Source: Ophiodon elongatus (taxonomy: Eukaryota > Chordata > Actinopteri > Perciformes > Hexagrammidae). From it: a stretch of DNA of 64,000 nucleotides. Shown in pieces: positions 1 to 11,025 of this stretch. Made by a program: the position numbers and the translations under genes. A model generated the notes under the pieces. The model worked only from the letters and a program-made list of their open reading frames with translations. It did no database searches and was not told the DNA's origin. The stretch is taken from assembly GCA_016806645.1 (NCBI GenBank), contig JACSYO010000141.1, positions 124,001 through 188,000 on the forward strand, given 5' to 3'. Within the stretch, counting starts at the first letter, position 1; every line of letters starts with the position of its first letter.

Positions 1-1163
1 ACTTCATACAAGCGGAGCAAAGCTGGCCCACGTTTCTTTTTCTTTTCTCTCATCGCCGGGAAAGGCTCAATTGGGCATTTTGAGTCAGGGGTGTCGTCAA
101 AGAGTGAATTTACTGCGCAGGTGACAGGACAAAGCTTTTAAGCAGTTTTCACATTTGGGGCCATTTCAAGCTGGTCGAGCATTTAATCCCGGAAGGATTC
201 TTCGTTTTACATCGGTACGAAAGCGTTTTATAAATTGTTTGGCTGTGTCTCAATCAGTTCTCCCTCAAATATTTTCAGACCACTTCAGTCACCTCTCACC
301 GCCGTCCATCAGGGAGCTGCCAACATCCAAACATCTTATTCATAGCTTTGAAAAATGTGATTACCCCACTCGGATCAGCTGTTCTCTCCACATTTCCTTA
401 TAGGTAACCCGTCTGCCTGCTATTACAGCTTAATTAGTATTGACTGTCGGAGGAGGTTATCACCATGACACATCGCCATGGCAACGGGATCCCACCAGCT
501 AATTCGGAATTGAAGCTCAAAATTGAAGCCATTGCATGTTGCAAGAGTGGAAATGTCTGCATCTACGCACGGTGTCACGCAGAGAGGAGACATGTGTATG
601 ATGTGTGTGAAACGACGGTGATGCATGCATGATGCACCTGCTGGAGGCTCCAAGGTGTCAGACTGGCATCGTGTTATGCACTGAGGGGCAGCTGGGTTTT
701 TCCTTTTCCAGATGTGGCATGCATCTTTAGAGTCCCAGGACAGCAGCCTCTGCAGGCTCATATTTAGAGGCGTGCGTGTGTGTGTCTTAATATATGGCTG
801 ACAGCAGAAGGCTACACATAAAGAAGTAATGTTCATTTGCATACTGAAACACAGAAATAATAATATTATTTTATATTTTTCTATTACGTTGAACCCGAAG
901 CGACAAAGGAAATGTAATAATAATAATAATAATAATGATAATAATAATAATACGCCGGTAATAACAACAATTAACAATAAAACACCCAAACAATCAGTTT
1001 CCTTAGGCTGCTTCATCCCTTTCTTACATACAGTCTATGATCCCCACACATCCGACACGTCCGCATCGCTATGCTGATGCATCACGCCCGATGTACGGTA
1101 AATGTTGTGGCTGAGCAGCCTCGCCCCTCCGCCCGCCCTGCACACACATACACAGACACTCAC
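1..1163 (-). other. Intron 1 of the p38 MAP kinase gene (partial)
   Basis: This is the sequence downstream of the first p38 exon on the minus strand. Two long reading frames here (423-1016 minus, 829-1077 plus) are driven by a TAA/TTA trinucleotide run at 917-952 and show no family motifs, so they are not called. Nothing else is recognised. Confidence 0.6.
917..952. repeat. (TAA)n microsatellite
   Basis: Interrupted run of TAA triplets inside the p38 intron. Confidence 0.85.
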
Positions 1164-1276
1164 CACACCGAGCCGTAGGCTCCGGAGCCCACCGGCGTCA
1201 GGTTCTGGTACCGCTCCGGAACCTCCCACACAGTTTTGTTCAGCTCCTGCCGGTAGAATCCTGTTCTGGCGGACAT
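1164..1276 (-). CDS. mapk11: p38 MAP kinase, first coding exon (mapk11-like), gene partial
   Basis: p38 kinases are stress- and cytokine-activated serine/threonine kinases acting in cytoplasm and nucleus downstream of MKK3/MKK6. On the minus strand the exon starts at ATG (1276) and encodes 37 full codons beginning MSARTGFYRQELNKTVWEVP and ending in the glycine-rich nucleotide-binding loop GSGAYGSV. It stops after two bases of the next codon (TG, expected Cys) at a GTGAGT donor (1163-1162). The FYRQELNKT and GSGAYGSV motifs are diagnostic of p38 alpha/beta. The spelling 'RTGFYRQELNKTVWEVPERYQNLTPV' minus its ends resembles MAPK11 more than MAPK14, from memory of the family. The other exons must lie left of base 1, because 1-1163 shows no kinase exon. 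The start is supported by the family N-terminus. Confidence 0.88.
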
Positions 1277-1435
1277 TTCTCCGAGCCGGCTACAAGGGAA
1301 GGAGTGAGCCCGAACAGGAAGAGGAAGAATGGAAATGAAGGCGGAATGAAGGCGGGGGGTGATAACGGTAGATGGGACCGGAGGCTCGGGCCGCTGTCTG
1401 CTGCCTGAGCCGAGCTGCTGTTACTCACAGAGCCT

Positions 1436-1437
<2 letters not shown>
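1277..1437 (-). promoter_or_regulatory. 5' UTR and likely CpG-rich promoter of the p38 gene
   Basis: The stretch just upstream of the p38 start codon (minus strand) is GC-rich with many CpGs, unlike the AT-rich flanks. It runs into the CT/GA tract at 1438-1500. This is the expected position of the transcription start, but no TATA box or initiator could be fixed by eye. Confidence 0.5.
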
Positions 1438-1471
<34 letters not shown>

Positions 1472-1500
1472 CTCTCTCGCTCTCTCTCTCGCTCTCTCTC
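1438..1500. repeat. (CT)n/(GA)n microsatellite
   Basis: Almost pure CT run with CG interruptions immediately upstream of the p38 promoter region. On the p38 sense strand it reads as GA repeats, which could bind GAGA-type factors. Confidence 0.9.
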
Positions 1501-1545
1501 CCTGTGGCTGAAGTAAGTATCATTAATAACAGAAATAACAAAATA

Positions 1546-1728
1546 TTATGTTATATATTATATTATATTGTATTATATTGCATTATTTTGTATTATATTA
1601 TACTGTATGATATGATATGATATGATATGATATGATATGATATGGTATGGTATGGTATGGTATGGTATTGTATTATATTATATTATATTGTTATATATTA
1701 TAATATATATATTGTATATTATATTATA
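1546..1728. repeat. AT-rich simple repeat (TATTA / TATGA / TATGG)
   Basis: Degenerate pentamer-like repeats. The same TATTA-rich motif follows the 'tggctgaagtaag' segment in the other units of the tRNA array (near 4085, 4745 and, inverted, 9250), so it belongs to that repeated unit. Confidence 0.8.
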
Positions 1729-1730
1729 TA

Positions 1731-2893
1731 GGTGGCGAAAAACAAATCTCCAGGTTCACTGTGACATCTACAAAGAGAGACTTCGCAACTATAATTTGGA
1801 ACTTAGAAATGCAAGGCAGTCCTTCTTCTCTGACATTATAACCAAAAACAATAACAATGCACGCGCCTTATTTGCTACCGTCGACAGGCTAACAAACCCT
1901 CCAGTGTCAGTAACGGCTGAGCTCCAATCCACCTGGGCATGCAATCAATTTGCCTCCTTTTTTACTGACAAAATTCAGAAAATTAGACAGGCAGTCGGTG
2001 CCTCCACGCCAACCACAGGATATGTGTTGTCCCCATCTTTAAATAACATCCATTCAAATGTCATGACACAATTTCATTCAATCAACCAAAGAAGCCTAGA
2101 AGACATTATACAGCATCTGAAATCATCCTCCTGCTGCTTAGATATTCTACACTGATGTTAAAAACCACAAACCAAGCCAGAAATCTAGGTGTAACGTTAG
2201 TGATGGATTCAGACCTCAACCTGAACAGCCATATCAAGACAATTACAAGATCAGCCTACTATCACCTGAAGAATATAGCAAGGATTAGAGGACTTATGTC
2301 TCAACAGGATTTGGAAAAACTTGTCCACACTTTTATCTTCAGTAGACTCGACTACTGTAACGGTGTGTTTACAGGTCTCTGTAAAAAGTCCATCAGAAAG
2401 CTGCAGCTGATTCAGAACGCTGCAGCTCAAGTCCTCACTAAGACCAAGAAAGTGGATCACATCACTCCAGGACGGGTCTACTTTCTGTTCCAAGAGTCAG
2501 AACTAAACATGGAGAAGCGGCATTCACTTTTTATGCTCCACATATCTGGAACAAAGTCCCTGAAAGCTGTAGGTCTGCTGAGACCCTCAGCTCCTTTAAA
2601 TCCAGATTGAAGACTCTTCTGTTTGCTGTTGCCTTTGATTGAACCAGATTCAAGGATCTTAATCAATTTCTGCATTTTACTACTGTATTTTATTTCTTAA
2701 ACTGCACTGCAACTTTTATTCTATTTTTTTTAGCTTTTTAATGTTTTACTGACAAAATGAATGTTCTTAATTGTTTTTAAATCTTCTTTTCTTTTGCATT
2801 ATGTTTTGATGCTTTTAATGGTTTTATGTGAAGCACTTTGAATTGCCTTGTTGTTGAAATGTGCTATACAAATAAACTTGTCTTGCCTTGCCT
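1731..2893 (+). mobile_element. L2/CR1-group LINE, 5'-truncated and internally deleted
   Basis: Non-LTR retrotransposon remnant. The frame 1731-2155 encodes a region normally between endonuclease and reverse transcriptase, ending in LKSSSCCLDIL. It jumps straight to 2155-2610 (NLGVTLVMDSDLNLNSHI, then RLDYCNG, KLQLIQNAAAQVLT and HITP), which is the C-terminal end of L2-type ORF2. The catalytic core with its FADD motif is missing, and a second deletion follows HITP. The 3' end has the typical L2 tail: 'AAGCACTTTGAATTGCC', 'ACAAATAAA' and short TTGCC repeats. The element sits in the TATTA-rich part of the tRNA-array unit and cannot be active. Confidence 0.85.
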
Positions 2894-3194
2894 ATTATAT
2901 TACATTATATTATATTATCAAGCATTTAAGGCTAAATTACAGTGCAATATGAAACATGAATGAATTGTTGAAATTCAATTCTGGAAATATACAACAAGAC
3001 ACAAAACTAATCACAGCAGAATAAACAGAAATACGTTCTTAAATTCGGGAACTGGTGAGCAAACAATGTCACCTGGTGGTAAACATCTGCTAGGGCGAGA
3101 GGTGTCAAGAGCAGCGCCAATATAAAGTACTCAACTTATCAATTAGGACTCGAACTCTCACATTTTCTCTTCAGATGACGTCATGGTTTCTATT

Positions 3195-3277
3195 GTCAGG
3201 ATGGCCGAGCGGTCTAAGGCGCTGCGTTCAGGTCGCAGTCTCCCCTGGAGGCGTGGGTTCGAATCCCACTTCTGACA
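3195..3277 (+). tRNA. tRNA-Leu(CAG), copy 1
   Basis: An 83-base cloverleaf with long variable arm. The acceptor stem GTCAGGA pairs with TTCTGAC and the discriminator is A. The anticodon stem CTGCG/CGCAG encloses loop TTCAGGT with anticodon CAG. The T-arm is GTGGGTTCGAATCCCAC. The internal A box (TGGCCGAGCGG) and B box (GGTTCGAATCC) are intact. No intron. Confidence 0.96.
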
Positions 3278-4277
3278 TCTATATATTTTCACAAGTTATT
3301 GTCTCTTATCTCTAAAGTAGTCATATGAGGAATAACGTCTGAATACAGAATTAAATCGTAAATTAAATAAATATATTCCCGTATAAGTGTCAGAATTTTC
3401 TACCTCATGACAATACAGAAATGTATGAGTTTATAAAAATGGAGAAGAAAATTGTAATATTTATTTATGTCCTTTTTAATTATCAACTTTTATTATTTGT
3501 GGACTAAATTATGTATTTCAGCATTTATTTATTATTTTACTAATCAATACCTTTATTTATTTTGTATTTATTTCACCATCCACTTCACACAATACTTTTC
3601 TGTCCTCCAAATTCAATATAAGCTCTTGGTGAATGTTCCTCCTTCAAAATATTGATGTAAATTGTCATTAGCTATATTCCCTCATTGTTAGTAGGGAAGT
3701 CTTTCTAAACGAATGGCTTTAGTTACCAAAGCTTGTCTGTGAACGCATCATTAGCTAACCATGTTTCTTGTACTTGGTCATGATGTTATCCAGCCCGCCT
3801 GAAAGACCAGCAAGGCTACAGGTGAAAAATACACAGTCTCAGGTATGTTTATACACAAATATAAATGTATGATTTTATTGATAAGTTGGGATGAAATATT
3901 GATTATCAGGTCATAAACAAATGCTAGCTAAAGTTAGTCAGCTAAATCTTGCTTTGTCACAACGTTATCCACTTTGTGTGCTACGTAAAATAGTCTAATA
4001 ACATATATTGTGAGACGTTGGTCCACAAAAATGTTGTGGACTAACATTGTGGCTGAAGTATCATTAATAACAGAGATAACAAAATATTATATTATATTAT
4101 GTTTTTTATTTTGTCTGGACTTCATTACGGTTTGTCAGGAGAAGAACAGTAAGAGAAGAGTGTGAGTGACGTAGAAAACAGGCACCCTCATTAAAACATT
4201 TGCTTTAACTATATGAAAACCGTCTGGTCTGTCATATATGATATTACCACTGATTGTTATTGTCAGAAACTTTATCT

Positions 4278-4349
4278 GGTGCCATGGTGTAATGGTTAGC
4301 ACTCTGGACTCTGAATCCAGCGATCCGAGTTCAAATCTCGGTGGGACCT
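4278..4349 (+). tRNA. tRNA-Gln(CTG), copy 1
   Basis: A 72-base tRNA. The anticodon stem TGGA/TCCA region encloses CTCTGAA with anticodon CTG. The T-arm is CCGAGTTCAAATCTCGG and the discriminator is T as in vertebrate tRNA-Gln. The acceptor strands GGTGCCA and TGGGACC pair everywhere except position 4:69, where G faces G. Gene copies of this family elsewhere have a Watson-Crick pair there. Confidence 0.94.
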
Positions 4350-4422
4350 GATTTTTGATCATGATATTCTTGCTAATACTGGGACTTTTCCACCATCTGT
4401 GTCTGAGAAAAGGTAGACATGC

Positions 4423-4443
4423 TGAGTTCAAATCTCGGTATGA
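4423..4443 (+). pseudogene. tRNA-Gln T-arm remnant
   Basis: A short match to the tRNA-Gln T-arm (GAGTTCAAATCTCGGT) about 75 bases after copy 1, with no other arm. The inverted counterpart is at 11450-11475 and a diverged direct one near 12840. Confidence 0.5.
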
Positions 4444-4622
4444 GTGTTTGATCCATAAAACTGAATTGTCCCTACATGTTGCAGTATGGATTCATGACAC
4501 CTCTACTATAATGTAACCTACCTATCTTCACTTATTCAGTCGGTCTTTGCGGGGACTGTTTTACTGTTATGAATGCTAGCACAATAATATCACCACATGT
4601 AACATCACATAAAACATTGTAC

Positions 4623-4662
4623 TTTGAATCCAGCGATCCAAGGCCAAATAGTGGTGGAACCT
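4623..4662 (+). pseudogene. tRNA-Gln 3'-half remnant
   Basis: 'TTGAATCCAGCGATCC' followed by a decayed T-arm and 'GGTGGAACCT'. It corresponds to the anticodon 3' side through the acceptor 3' end. Similar scraps lie at 13043-13077 and near 13706. Confidence 0.55.
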
Positions 4663-4983
4663 GCTCTATTCTTCTCACTCTCACTCTATCTCTCTATCTC
4701 TGTGTGACTGAAGTAAGTGCCATTAATAACAGATAACTAAATATTGTATTATGTGTAGCGAAAAAATGTCCACTTGCGGGATTAATAAAGTATCTATCTA
4801 TATTGTATTATATTATCAAGCATTTACGCTTAAGGCTAAATTACAGTGCAATGTGTAACATGAATGAGTTGTTGAAATTCTATTCTGGAAATATACAACA
4901 ACAACAAGACACAAAACTAATCACAGCAGGACAGGAGACGATTTACAGGGACAATTTACCATACAGACAATACAGTTTCTGTA

Positions 4984-5066
4984 GTCAGGATGGCCGAGCG
5001 GTCTAAGGCGCTGCGTTCAGGTCGCAGTCTCCCCTGGAGGCGTGGGTTCGAATCCCACTTCTGACA
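4984..5066 (+). tRNA. tRNA-Leu(CAG), copy 2
   Basis: Identical in sequence to copy 1 across all 83 bases, with intact A and B boxes. Flanks (upstream 'ttctgta', downstream 'tctatatattttcacaag') are also shared with the other copies, so this is a segmental repeat and not an isolated tRNA gene. Confidence 0.96.
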
Positions 5067-5165
5067 TCTATATATTTTCACAAGTTGTCTCTTATCCCTA
5101 AAGTAGTCATATGAGGAATAAAGTAGGAATAAAGTATAAATACAGAATGAAATAATTAACTATTA

Positions 5166-5255
5166 CCATAAAGGGATGGACATGGTCAGCAACAATACTC
5201 AGGTAGGCCGTGGCTAAGGGGCCCAAAGTGTGCCAAGAAAATATCCCCACACCAA
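5166..5255 (-). mobile_element. Tc1-like transposase fragment (minus)
   Basis: Read on the minus strand it matches the inverted copy at 10921-11025 and encodes pieces like MVWGYFLGTL, which are typical of the DDE domain of a Tc1-like transposase common in fish. Only about 90 bases survive. It is part of the repeated unit, so it was inserted before the unit was copied. Confidence 0.65.
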
Positions 5256-5899
5256 TGAGGGGATAAATTACAGTGCAATATGTAACATGAATGAGTTGTT
5301 GAAATTATATTCTAGAAACATCCAACACAAGAAGAAGACATAAAACTAATCACAGCAGAAGAAACAGAAATACGTTCTCAAATTCGGGAACTGGTGAGCA
5401 AACAATGTCACCTGTTTGTAAACATCTGCTAGTGCGAGAGGTGTCAAGAGCAGCACCAATAAAGTGTAAATACAGAATGAAATCATTAAATAAATATATA
5501 GTTATATGTATCTGTTACAGACAGACTCAGGAGATAAGGTACAGAGAAGAGAGCCCAGTGAAGGCAGAAGACGGCGAGGTCACGATAAGCTGACGCCTTA
5601 GGCTCAGCTGTTGTGGATAACATGAGGCAGACAGTGAAATAATCAGTTTCGGTATTGAGACGGCGTCAACTGGGTAAAATGGCTTGTGTGAGGTATGAGG
5701 TCACCTGATACGAGGTCAAAATGGCCGCAGGGGGCGGGGTTAAGGGGTGGGACCGGGGGCTGCACCTGAATCAGAATGTGTCATTATAAAAACTATGTCA
5801 ATCTGAATGTTCGTGAGTTGTACTTCTGGACAGCAACTCGAGTTGTTTGTAATATGTGACGTTGGTCCGAACTGATTGTTATTGTCAGAGACTTTATCT

Positions 5900-5971
5900 G
5901 GTGCCATGGTGTAATGGTTAGCACTCTGGACTCTGAATCCAGCGATCCGAGTTCAAATCTCGGTGGGACCT
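5900..5971 (+). tRNA. tRNA-Gln(CTG), copy 2
   Basis: Same 72-base sequence as copy 1, anticodon CTG, discriminator T, with the same G4:G69 mismatch. The downstream flank ('tgctgtcgacagttgcg' region) is inverted at 8840-9000. Confidence 0.94.
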
Positions 5972-6177
5972 GTGTTTTGATCATAATATTCTCGCTAATA
6001 CTGGGACTTTTCCACCATCTGTGTTTGAGAAGATGCTGTCGACAGTTGCGTTCAAAGGGTGCCTTATGGTGAAAAGAGAACAAGAACCTCATGACTACTT
6101 TAAAGGTCAATTTTGAAGATTAGCTGGAGAGTGAACATTTTCTCTGGCAGCAGGAGACCTTCATCATGCCCAGCTAA

Positions 6178-6194
6178 AACTCTCGGTGGGACCT
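6178..6194 (+). pseudogene. tRNA-Gln 3'-end scrap
   Basis: 'TCTCGGTGGGACCT' followed by 'aagttttgatcatgatattctc', the usual downstream flank of tRNA-Gln in this array. The rest of the tRNA is missing. Confidence 0.5.
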
Positions 6195-6252
6195 AAGTTT
6201 TGATCATGATATTCTCACTGGGACCTTTCCACGCCTTTTCAATGTCGCATAG

Positions 6253-7631
6253 GGGTCGGGAACAGTGCCCATGGACTGGCAGACCGGGGTGGTGGTTCCC
6301 ATTTTCGAAAAGGGGGACCGGAGAGTGTGCTCGAATTATCAGGGTATCACACTACTCAGCCTCCCGGGGAAAGTGTATGCCAGGGTGCTGGAAAGGAGGC
6401 TCCGACCGATTGTCGAACCTCGGATTCAAGAGGAGCAGTGCGGATTCCGTCCCGGTCGTACCAGCTCTTTACCCTCGCAAGACTACTGGAGGGGCTCTAG
6501 GAGTTTGCCCAACCAGTCTACATGTGTTTTGTGGACTTGGAGAAGGCCTTCGACCGGGTCCCTCGGGGGTTTTTGTGGGGGGTGCTGCGGGAGTATGGGG
6601 TGCCGGACCCGTTACAATGGGCCATCCGGTCTCTGCAGTAGGAGCTGTGTTCGTATTCTCGGCAATAAGTCAGACGCGTTCCCGGTGGGTGTAGGCCTCC
6701 GCCAGGGCTGCCCTTTATCACCGGTCCTGTTCGTGACTTTCATGGACAGGATATCTAGGCGTAGCCGGGGGGAGGAGAACGTCGGGTTTGGGGGTCTCGG
6801 GATCGCCTCTCTGCTGTTCGCAGATGATGTGGTCCTGTTGGCCTCTTCGGACCATGACCTCCAGCAGTCACTGGGGCGATTTGCAGCCGAGTGTGAAGCG
6901 GCGGGGATGAGAGTAAGCACATCCAAATCCGAGGCCATGGTGCTCTGCCGGAAACTGGTGGATTGCTCCCTCCGGGTGGGGACACAGTGCCTACCGCAAG
7001 CGAAGGAGTTCAAGTATCTCGGGGTCTTGTTTACGAGTGAGGGTAAGATGGAGCGGGAGATCGACCGACGGATCGGTGCGGCTGCAGCAGTAAAACAAGC
7101 GCTGCACCGGACCGTCTTGGTGAAGAGGGAGCTGAGCCGGAAGGCAAAGCTCGCAATTTACCGGGCGGTCTACGTTCCGACCCTCACCTATGGTCACGAA
7201 CTCTGGGTCGTGACCGAAAGAACGAAGTCTCGGATACAAGCGGACGAAATGAGTTTTCTCTGTAGGGTGGCTGGGCTCAGCCTTAGAGATAGGGTAAGGA
7301 GCTCGGACATCAGGAGGGAACTTGGAGTTGAGGCGCTACTCCTTCGTATCGAAAGGAGTCAGCTGAGGTGGTTCGGGCATCTAATCAGGATGCCTCCTGG
7401 ACGCCTCCCGTTAGAGGTTTTCCAGGCACGCCCAACTGGTAGGAGACCCCGGGGAAGACCCAGGACACGCTGGAGGGATTATATCTCCCAGCTGGCCTGG
7501 GAACGCCTTGGGATCCCCCAGAATGAGCTGGAACGTGTTGCGGGTGAGAGGGAAGCCTGAGTCGGCCTGCCAGGCCTGCTGCCACCGCGACCCGACCCCG
7601 GATAAGCGGATGAGAATGGATGGATGGATGA
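6253..7631 (+). mobile_element. Rex3/RTE-type LINE, 5'-truncated, frameshifted
   Basis: Reverse-transcriptase ORF of a teleost non-LTR element. Recognisable pieces in order: TGVVVPIFEKGDRR, ITLLSLPGKVYARVLERR, EEQCGFRPGR, FPVGVGLRQGCPLSPVLF, the catalytic LLFADDVVLLAS (about 6811-6846), EFKYLGVLF, KAKLAIYRAVYVPTLTYG, then the C-terminal RRPRGRPRTRWRDYIS domain ending at stop 7558-7560. It ends in GGATGGATGGATGA repeats typical of Rex3/RTE tails. The stretch about 6466-6660 is out of frame: the expected FVDLEKAFDRVPRG reads in another frame and a stop follows at SLQ. So at least two frameshifts kill the copy, and the endonuclease half is absent. The exact subfamily is uncertain. Confidence 0.85.
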
Positions 7632-8027
7632 CATTTCTATTAACACTCAAATTAATTGTCCGAAATTCTTCTGTTTACCATAAGCAGCATCACAGACACT
7701 CTCACGGCTAACATTTGTCGGCGACATCTTGCATATACAATACCACAGAAAAGGTGAATCTGGAGATGATGCAGAATAAAGATCATTAACTGGTCAGACT
7801 ATTAACCCTATTCTATTTAAACTGATGCACAAATTCAAGGAACTGGTGGGAATTGTACATTACATTAATGAAGGCAGGGGGAATAACGGTAGATGGGACT
7901 GGTAAACATGTCCAAACATCTGCTAGTGCGAGAGGTGTCAAGAGCAGCGCCAATATAAAGTACTCAACTTATCAATTAGGACTCGAACTCTCACATTTTC
8001 TCTTCAGATGACGTCATGCTTTCTATT

Positions 8028-8107
8028 GTCAGGATGGCCGAGAGGTCTAAGGCTGTGTTCAGGTTGCAGTCTCCCCTTGAGGTGTGGGTCAAATCCCACT
8101 TCTAACA
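8028..8107 (+). pseudogene. tRNA-Leu(CAG) pseudogene
   Basis: 80-base degenerate copy. Three bases are lost in the anticodon stem (GGCTGTGTTCAGG instead of GGCGCTGCGTTCAGG), the T-arm loses the G of GGTTCGAA, and the acceptor 3' strand reads TTCTAAC. Stems no longer pair fully. Confidence 0.85.
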
Positions 8108-8380
8108 TCTATATATTTTCACAAGTTGTTGTCTCTTATCTCTAAAGTAGTCAACTGTGGAATAAAGTGTAAATACAGAAAGAAATCATAAATGAAATAG
8201 ATATATTGCTGTATGTGTCAGAATTTCCTACCTCATGACAATACAGAAATGTATGAGTTTATAAAAATGGAGAAGAAAATTGTAATATTTATTTATGTCC
8301 TCATTAAAACATTTGCTTTAACTGTGGCTGGTCTGTGAAAGAGGATATTATCACACAGTTATTATAGGCTTTATGTATGT

Positions 8381-8443
8381 GGTGCCATGGTGTAATGGTT
8401 AGCACTCTGGACTCCGATCCGAGTTCAAATCAAGGTGGGACCT
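8381..8443 (+). pseudogene. tRNA-Gln pseudogene with anticodon-arm deletion
   Basis: 63 bases. A 9-base deletion removes the anticodon 3' half (GGACTCCGATCC where intact copies have GGACTCTGAATCCAGCGATCC), and the T-arm is altered (CAAATCAAGG). It retains G4 of the acceptor stem. Confidence 0.88.
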
Positions 8444-9003
8444 GTCTTTTAATCATAATATTCTCGCTAATACAGTGAGCATGTCAAATCAGTTGAGCCG
8501 ACTTATTGTATATTTTCAGGCTATAGGATGCAAATAATTGGTGTTGCTGAAGGTGTTTCTTTCAGTGGGTCTAATAGACCCAGATCAGCAACAGGTGCCC
8601 AGCCCAAGCTCTCTATGAAAACGAGGAAAAACTCCCCATGAACTTTAGGACAGCCTAAATGACATGGGAAAAAACCTTGGGGAACCTCTTTAAATTTGTT
8701 CTTTAGAGTAGCCATGAAGTTCTTGTTGTCTTTGTCCTTTATGTCCAGCTTTGCAAGATATTTGCTCTGGAATGTTTCCAGTTTTGCTGTGAGGGATGAC
8801 TGTTCCTGTTCCTAGCAGACCTTCTGTATTTTCCAGGGCTTCACTCTCCAGCTAATCTTCAAAATTGACCTTTAAAGTAGTCATGAGGTTCTTGTTCTCT
8901 TTTCACCATAAGGCACCCTTTGAACGCAACTGTCGACAGCATCTTCTCAAACACAGATGGTGGAAAGGTCCCAGTATTAGCGAGAATATTACGATCAAAA
9001 TAC

Positions 9004-9075
9004 AGGTCCCACCGAGATTTGAACTCGGATCGCTGGATTCAGAGTCCAGAGTGCTAACCATTACACCATGGCACC
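9004..9075 (-). tRNA. tRNA-Gln(CTG), copy 3 (minus)
   Basis: Exact reverse complement of copy 1, anticodon CTG, with the G4:G69 mismatch. Together with 10135-10217 it forms the mirror image of the 3.0-4.35 kb unit. Confidence 0.94.
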
Positions 9076-10134
9076 AGATAAAGTCTCTGACAATAACAAT
9101 CAGTGCTAATATCATATATGACAGACCAGACGGCTTTCATATAGTTAAAGCAAATGTTTTAATGAGGGTGCCTGTTTTCTACGTCACACTCTTCTCTTAC
9201 TGTTCTTCTCCTAACAAACCGTAATGAAGTCCAGACAAAATAAAAAAATATAATATAATATTTAGTTATCTCTGTTATTAATGATACTTCAGCCACAATG
9301 TTAGTCCACAACATTTTTGTGGACCAACGTCTCACAAAATATGTTATTAGACTATTTTACGAAGCACACAAAGTGGATAACGTTGTGACAAAGCAAGATT
9401 TAGCTGACTAACTTTAGCTAGCATTTGTTTATGACCTGATAATCAATATTTCATCCCAACTTATCAATAAAATAATACATTCATATTTGTGCATAAACAT
9501 ACCTGAGACTGTATTTTTCACCTGTAGCCTTGCTGGTCTTTCAGGTGGGCTGGATAACATCATGACCAAGTACAAGAAACATGGCTAGCTAATGATGCGT
9601 TCACAGACAAGCTTCGGTAACTAAAGCCATTCGTTTAGAAAGACTTCCCTACTAACAATGAGGGAATACAGCTAATGACAATTTACATCAATATTTTGAA
9701 GGGGTAACATTCACCATGAGCTTATATTGAATTTGGAGGACAGAAAATTATTTGAGTACCAATAAATAAATAAATAAATGTATAAATACAGGAATAAATC
9801 AATCAAAAATAAATAAATAAAATAATAAATGAATGGTGAAATAAATACAACATAAATAAAGTTATTAATTAATAAAATAATAAATAAATGCTGAAATACA
9901 TTAATTAGTCCACAAATAATAAAAGTTGTTCATTAAAAAGGACATAAATAAATATTACAATTTTCTTCTCCATTTTTATGAACTCATACATTTCTGTATT
10001 GTCATGAGGTAGGAAATTCTAACACTTATACAGTAATATATTTATTTAGTTTATGATTTCATTCTGTATTTACACTTTATTCCTCAGATGATTACTTTAG
10101 AGATAAGAGACAGCAACTTGTGAAAACATATAGA

Positions 10135-10217
10135 TGTCAGAAGTGGGATTCGAACCCACGCCTCCAGGGGAGACTGCGACCTGAACGCAGCGCCTTAGAC
10201 CGCTCGGCCATCCTGAC
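10135..10217 (-). tRNA. tRNA-Leu(CAG), copy 3 (minus)
   Basis: Exact reverse complement of tRNA-Leu copy 1, with intact boxes and long variable arm. Flanks mirror those of 3195-3277: the segment at 10218-10350 is the inverted form of 3060-3194. Confidence 0.96.
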
Positions 10218-10493
10218 TATAGAAACTATGGCGTCATCTGAAGATAAAATGTAAGAGTTTGATTCGCAGTTGGTCAGTTGAGTATTTTATATTGACGCTG
10301 CTCTTGACACCTCTCGCACTAGCAGATGTTTACCAACAGGTGACATTGTTAACAATTATTAACAATTTAAGAACGTATTTCTGTTTCTTCTGCTGTGATT
10401 AGTTTGTGTCTTCTTGGTGTTGGATGTTTCCAGAATATAATTTCAACAACTCATTCATGTTACATATTGCACTGTAATTTATCCCCTCATTCA

Positions 10494-10598
10494 GGGAGAT
10501 CCCGAGGCGTTCTCAGGCCAGCTGGGAGATATAATCCCTCCAGCTGTTCTGGGTCTTCCCCGGGGTCTCCTACCAGTTGGGCATGCCTGGAAAACCTC
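10494..10598 (-). mobile_element. Rex3/RTE-type LINE fragment (minus)
   Basis: About 105 bases matching, in reverse complement, the 3' part of the LINE at 6253-7631 (roughly 7418-7520, the RGRPRTRWRDYIS region). It is truncated on both sides. Confidence 0.85.
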
Positions 10599-10920
10599 TG
10601 TCAATCAGAGACAATCAAGACATTCTGATGTAGGATTTCAAAATTAAAGCCCTTCAAAATCTCCTTAATGAGCTAACTTCTAATCACATTCATGAGCCAA
10701 TTTCCCTCTAATTTCAGATTCAATTTTAAAGGAAATGGTCCGAAGTTACAAACGAATTTCACTTCAGATTAATAGTAGAGCACCTCAAGTTGTTACTCAG
10801 AGACAATCAATTGTCAATTGATCAATTGACATACTCTACTTCTTATTTATGTAATTTTAATAAACATAATATTGTGAGAATATAACAAACAGAATGAAGC
10901 CAGATATGAAAATAATAAAT

Positions 10921-11025
10921 GGTGGTGGTGGTCTAATGGTGTGGGGATATTTTCTTGGCACACTTTGGGCCCCTTAGCCACGGCCTACCTGAGTATTGTT
11001 GCTGACCATGTCCATCCCTTTATGG
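10921..11025 (+). mobile_element. Tc1-like transposase fragment (plus)
   Basis: Encodes MVWGYFLGTL and YLSIVADHVHPFM-like peptides of a Tc1-like DDE transposase. It is the inverted counterpart of 5166-5255. The parent family looks the same as that of the terminal fragment at 13431-13592. Confidence 0.7.

Noticed and set aside
423..1016. 197-codon open frame on the minus strand
   Set aside because: Composed of Leu/Ile runs from an AT-rich trinucleotide repeat plus intron sequence; no family motif; lies inside the p38 intron.
4135..4431. Minus-strand frames repeated at 5793-6110, 8865-9224 and 11465-11710
   Set aside because: They are the same frame read through the tRNA-Gln genes and their repeated flanks, so similarity between them reflects tRNA duplication and not a protein family.
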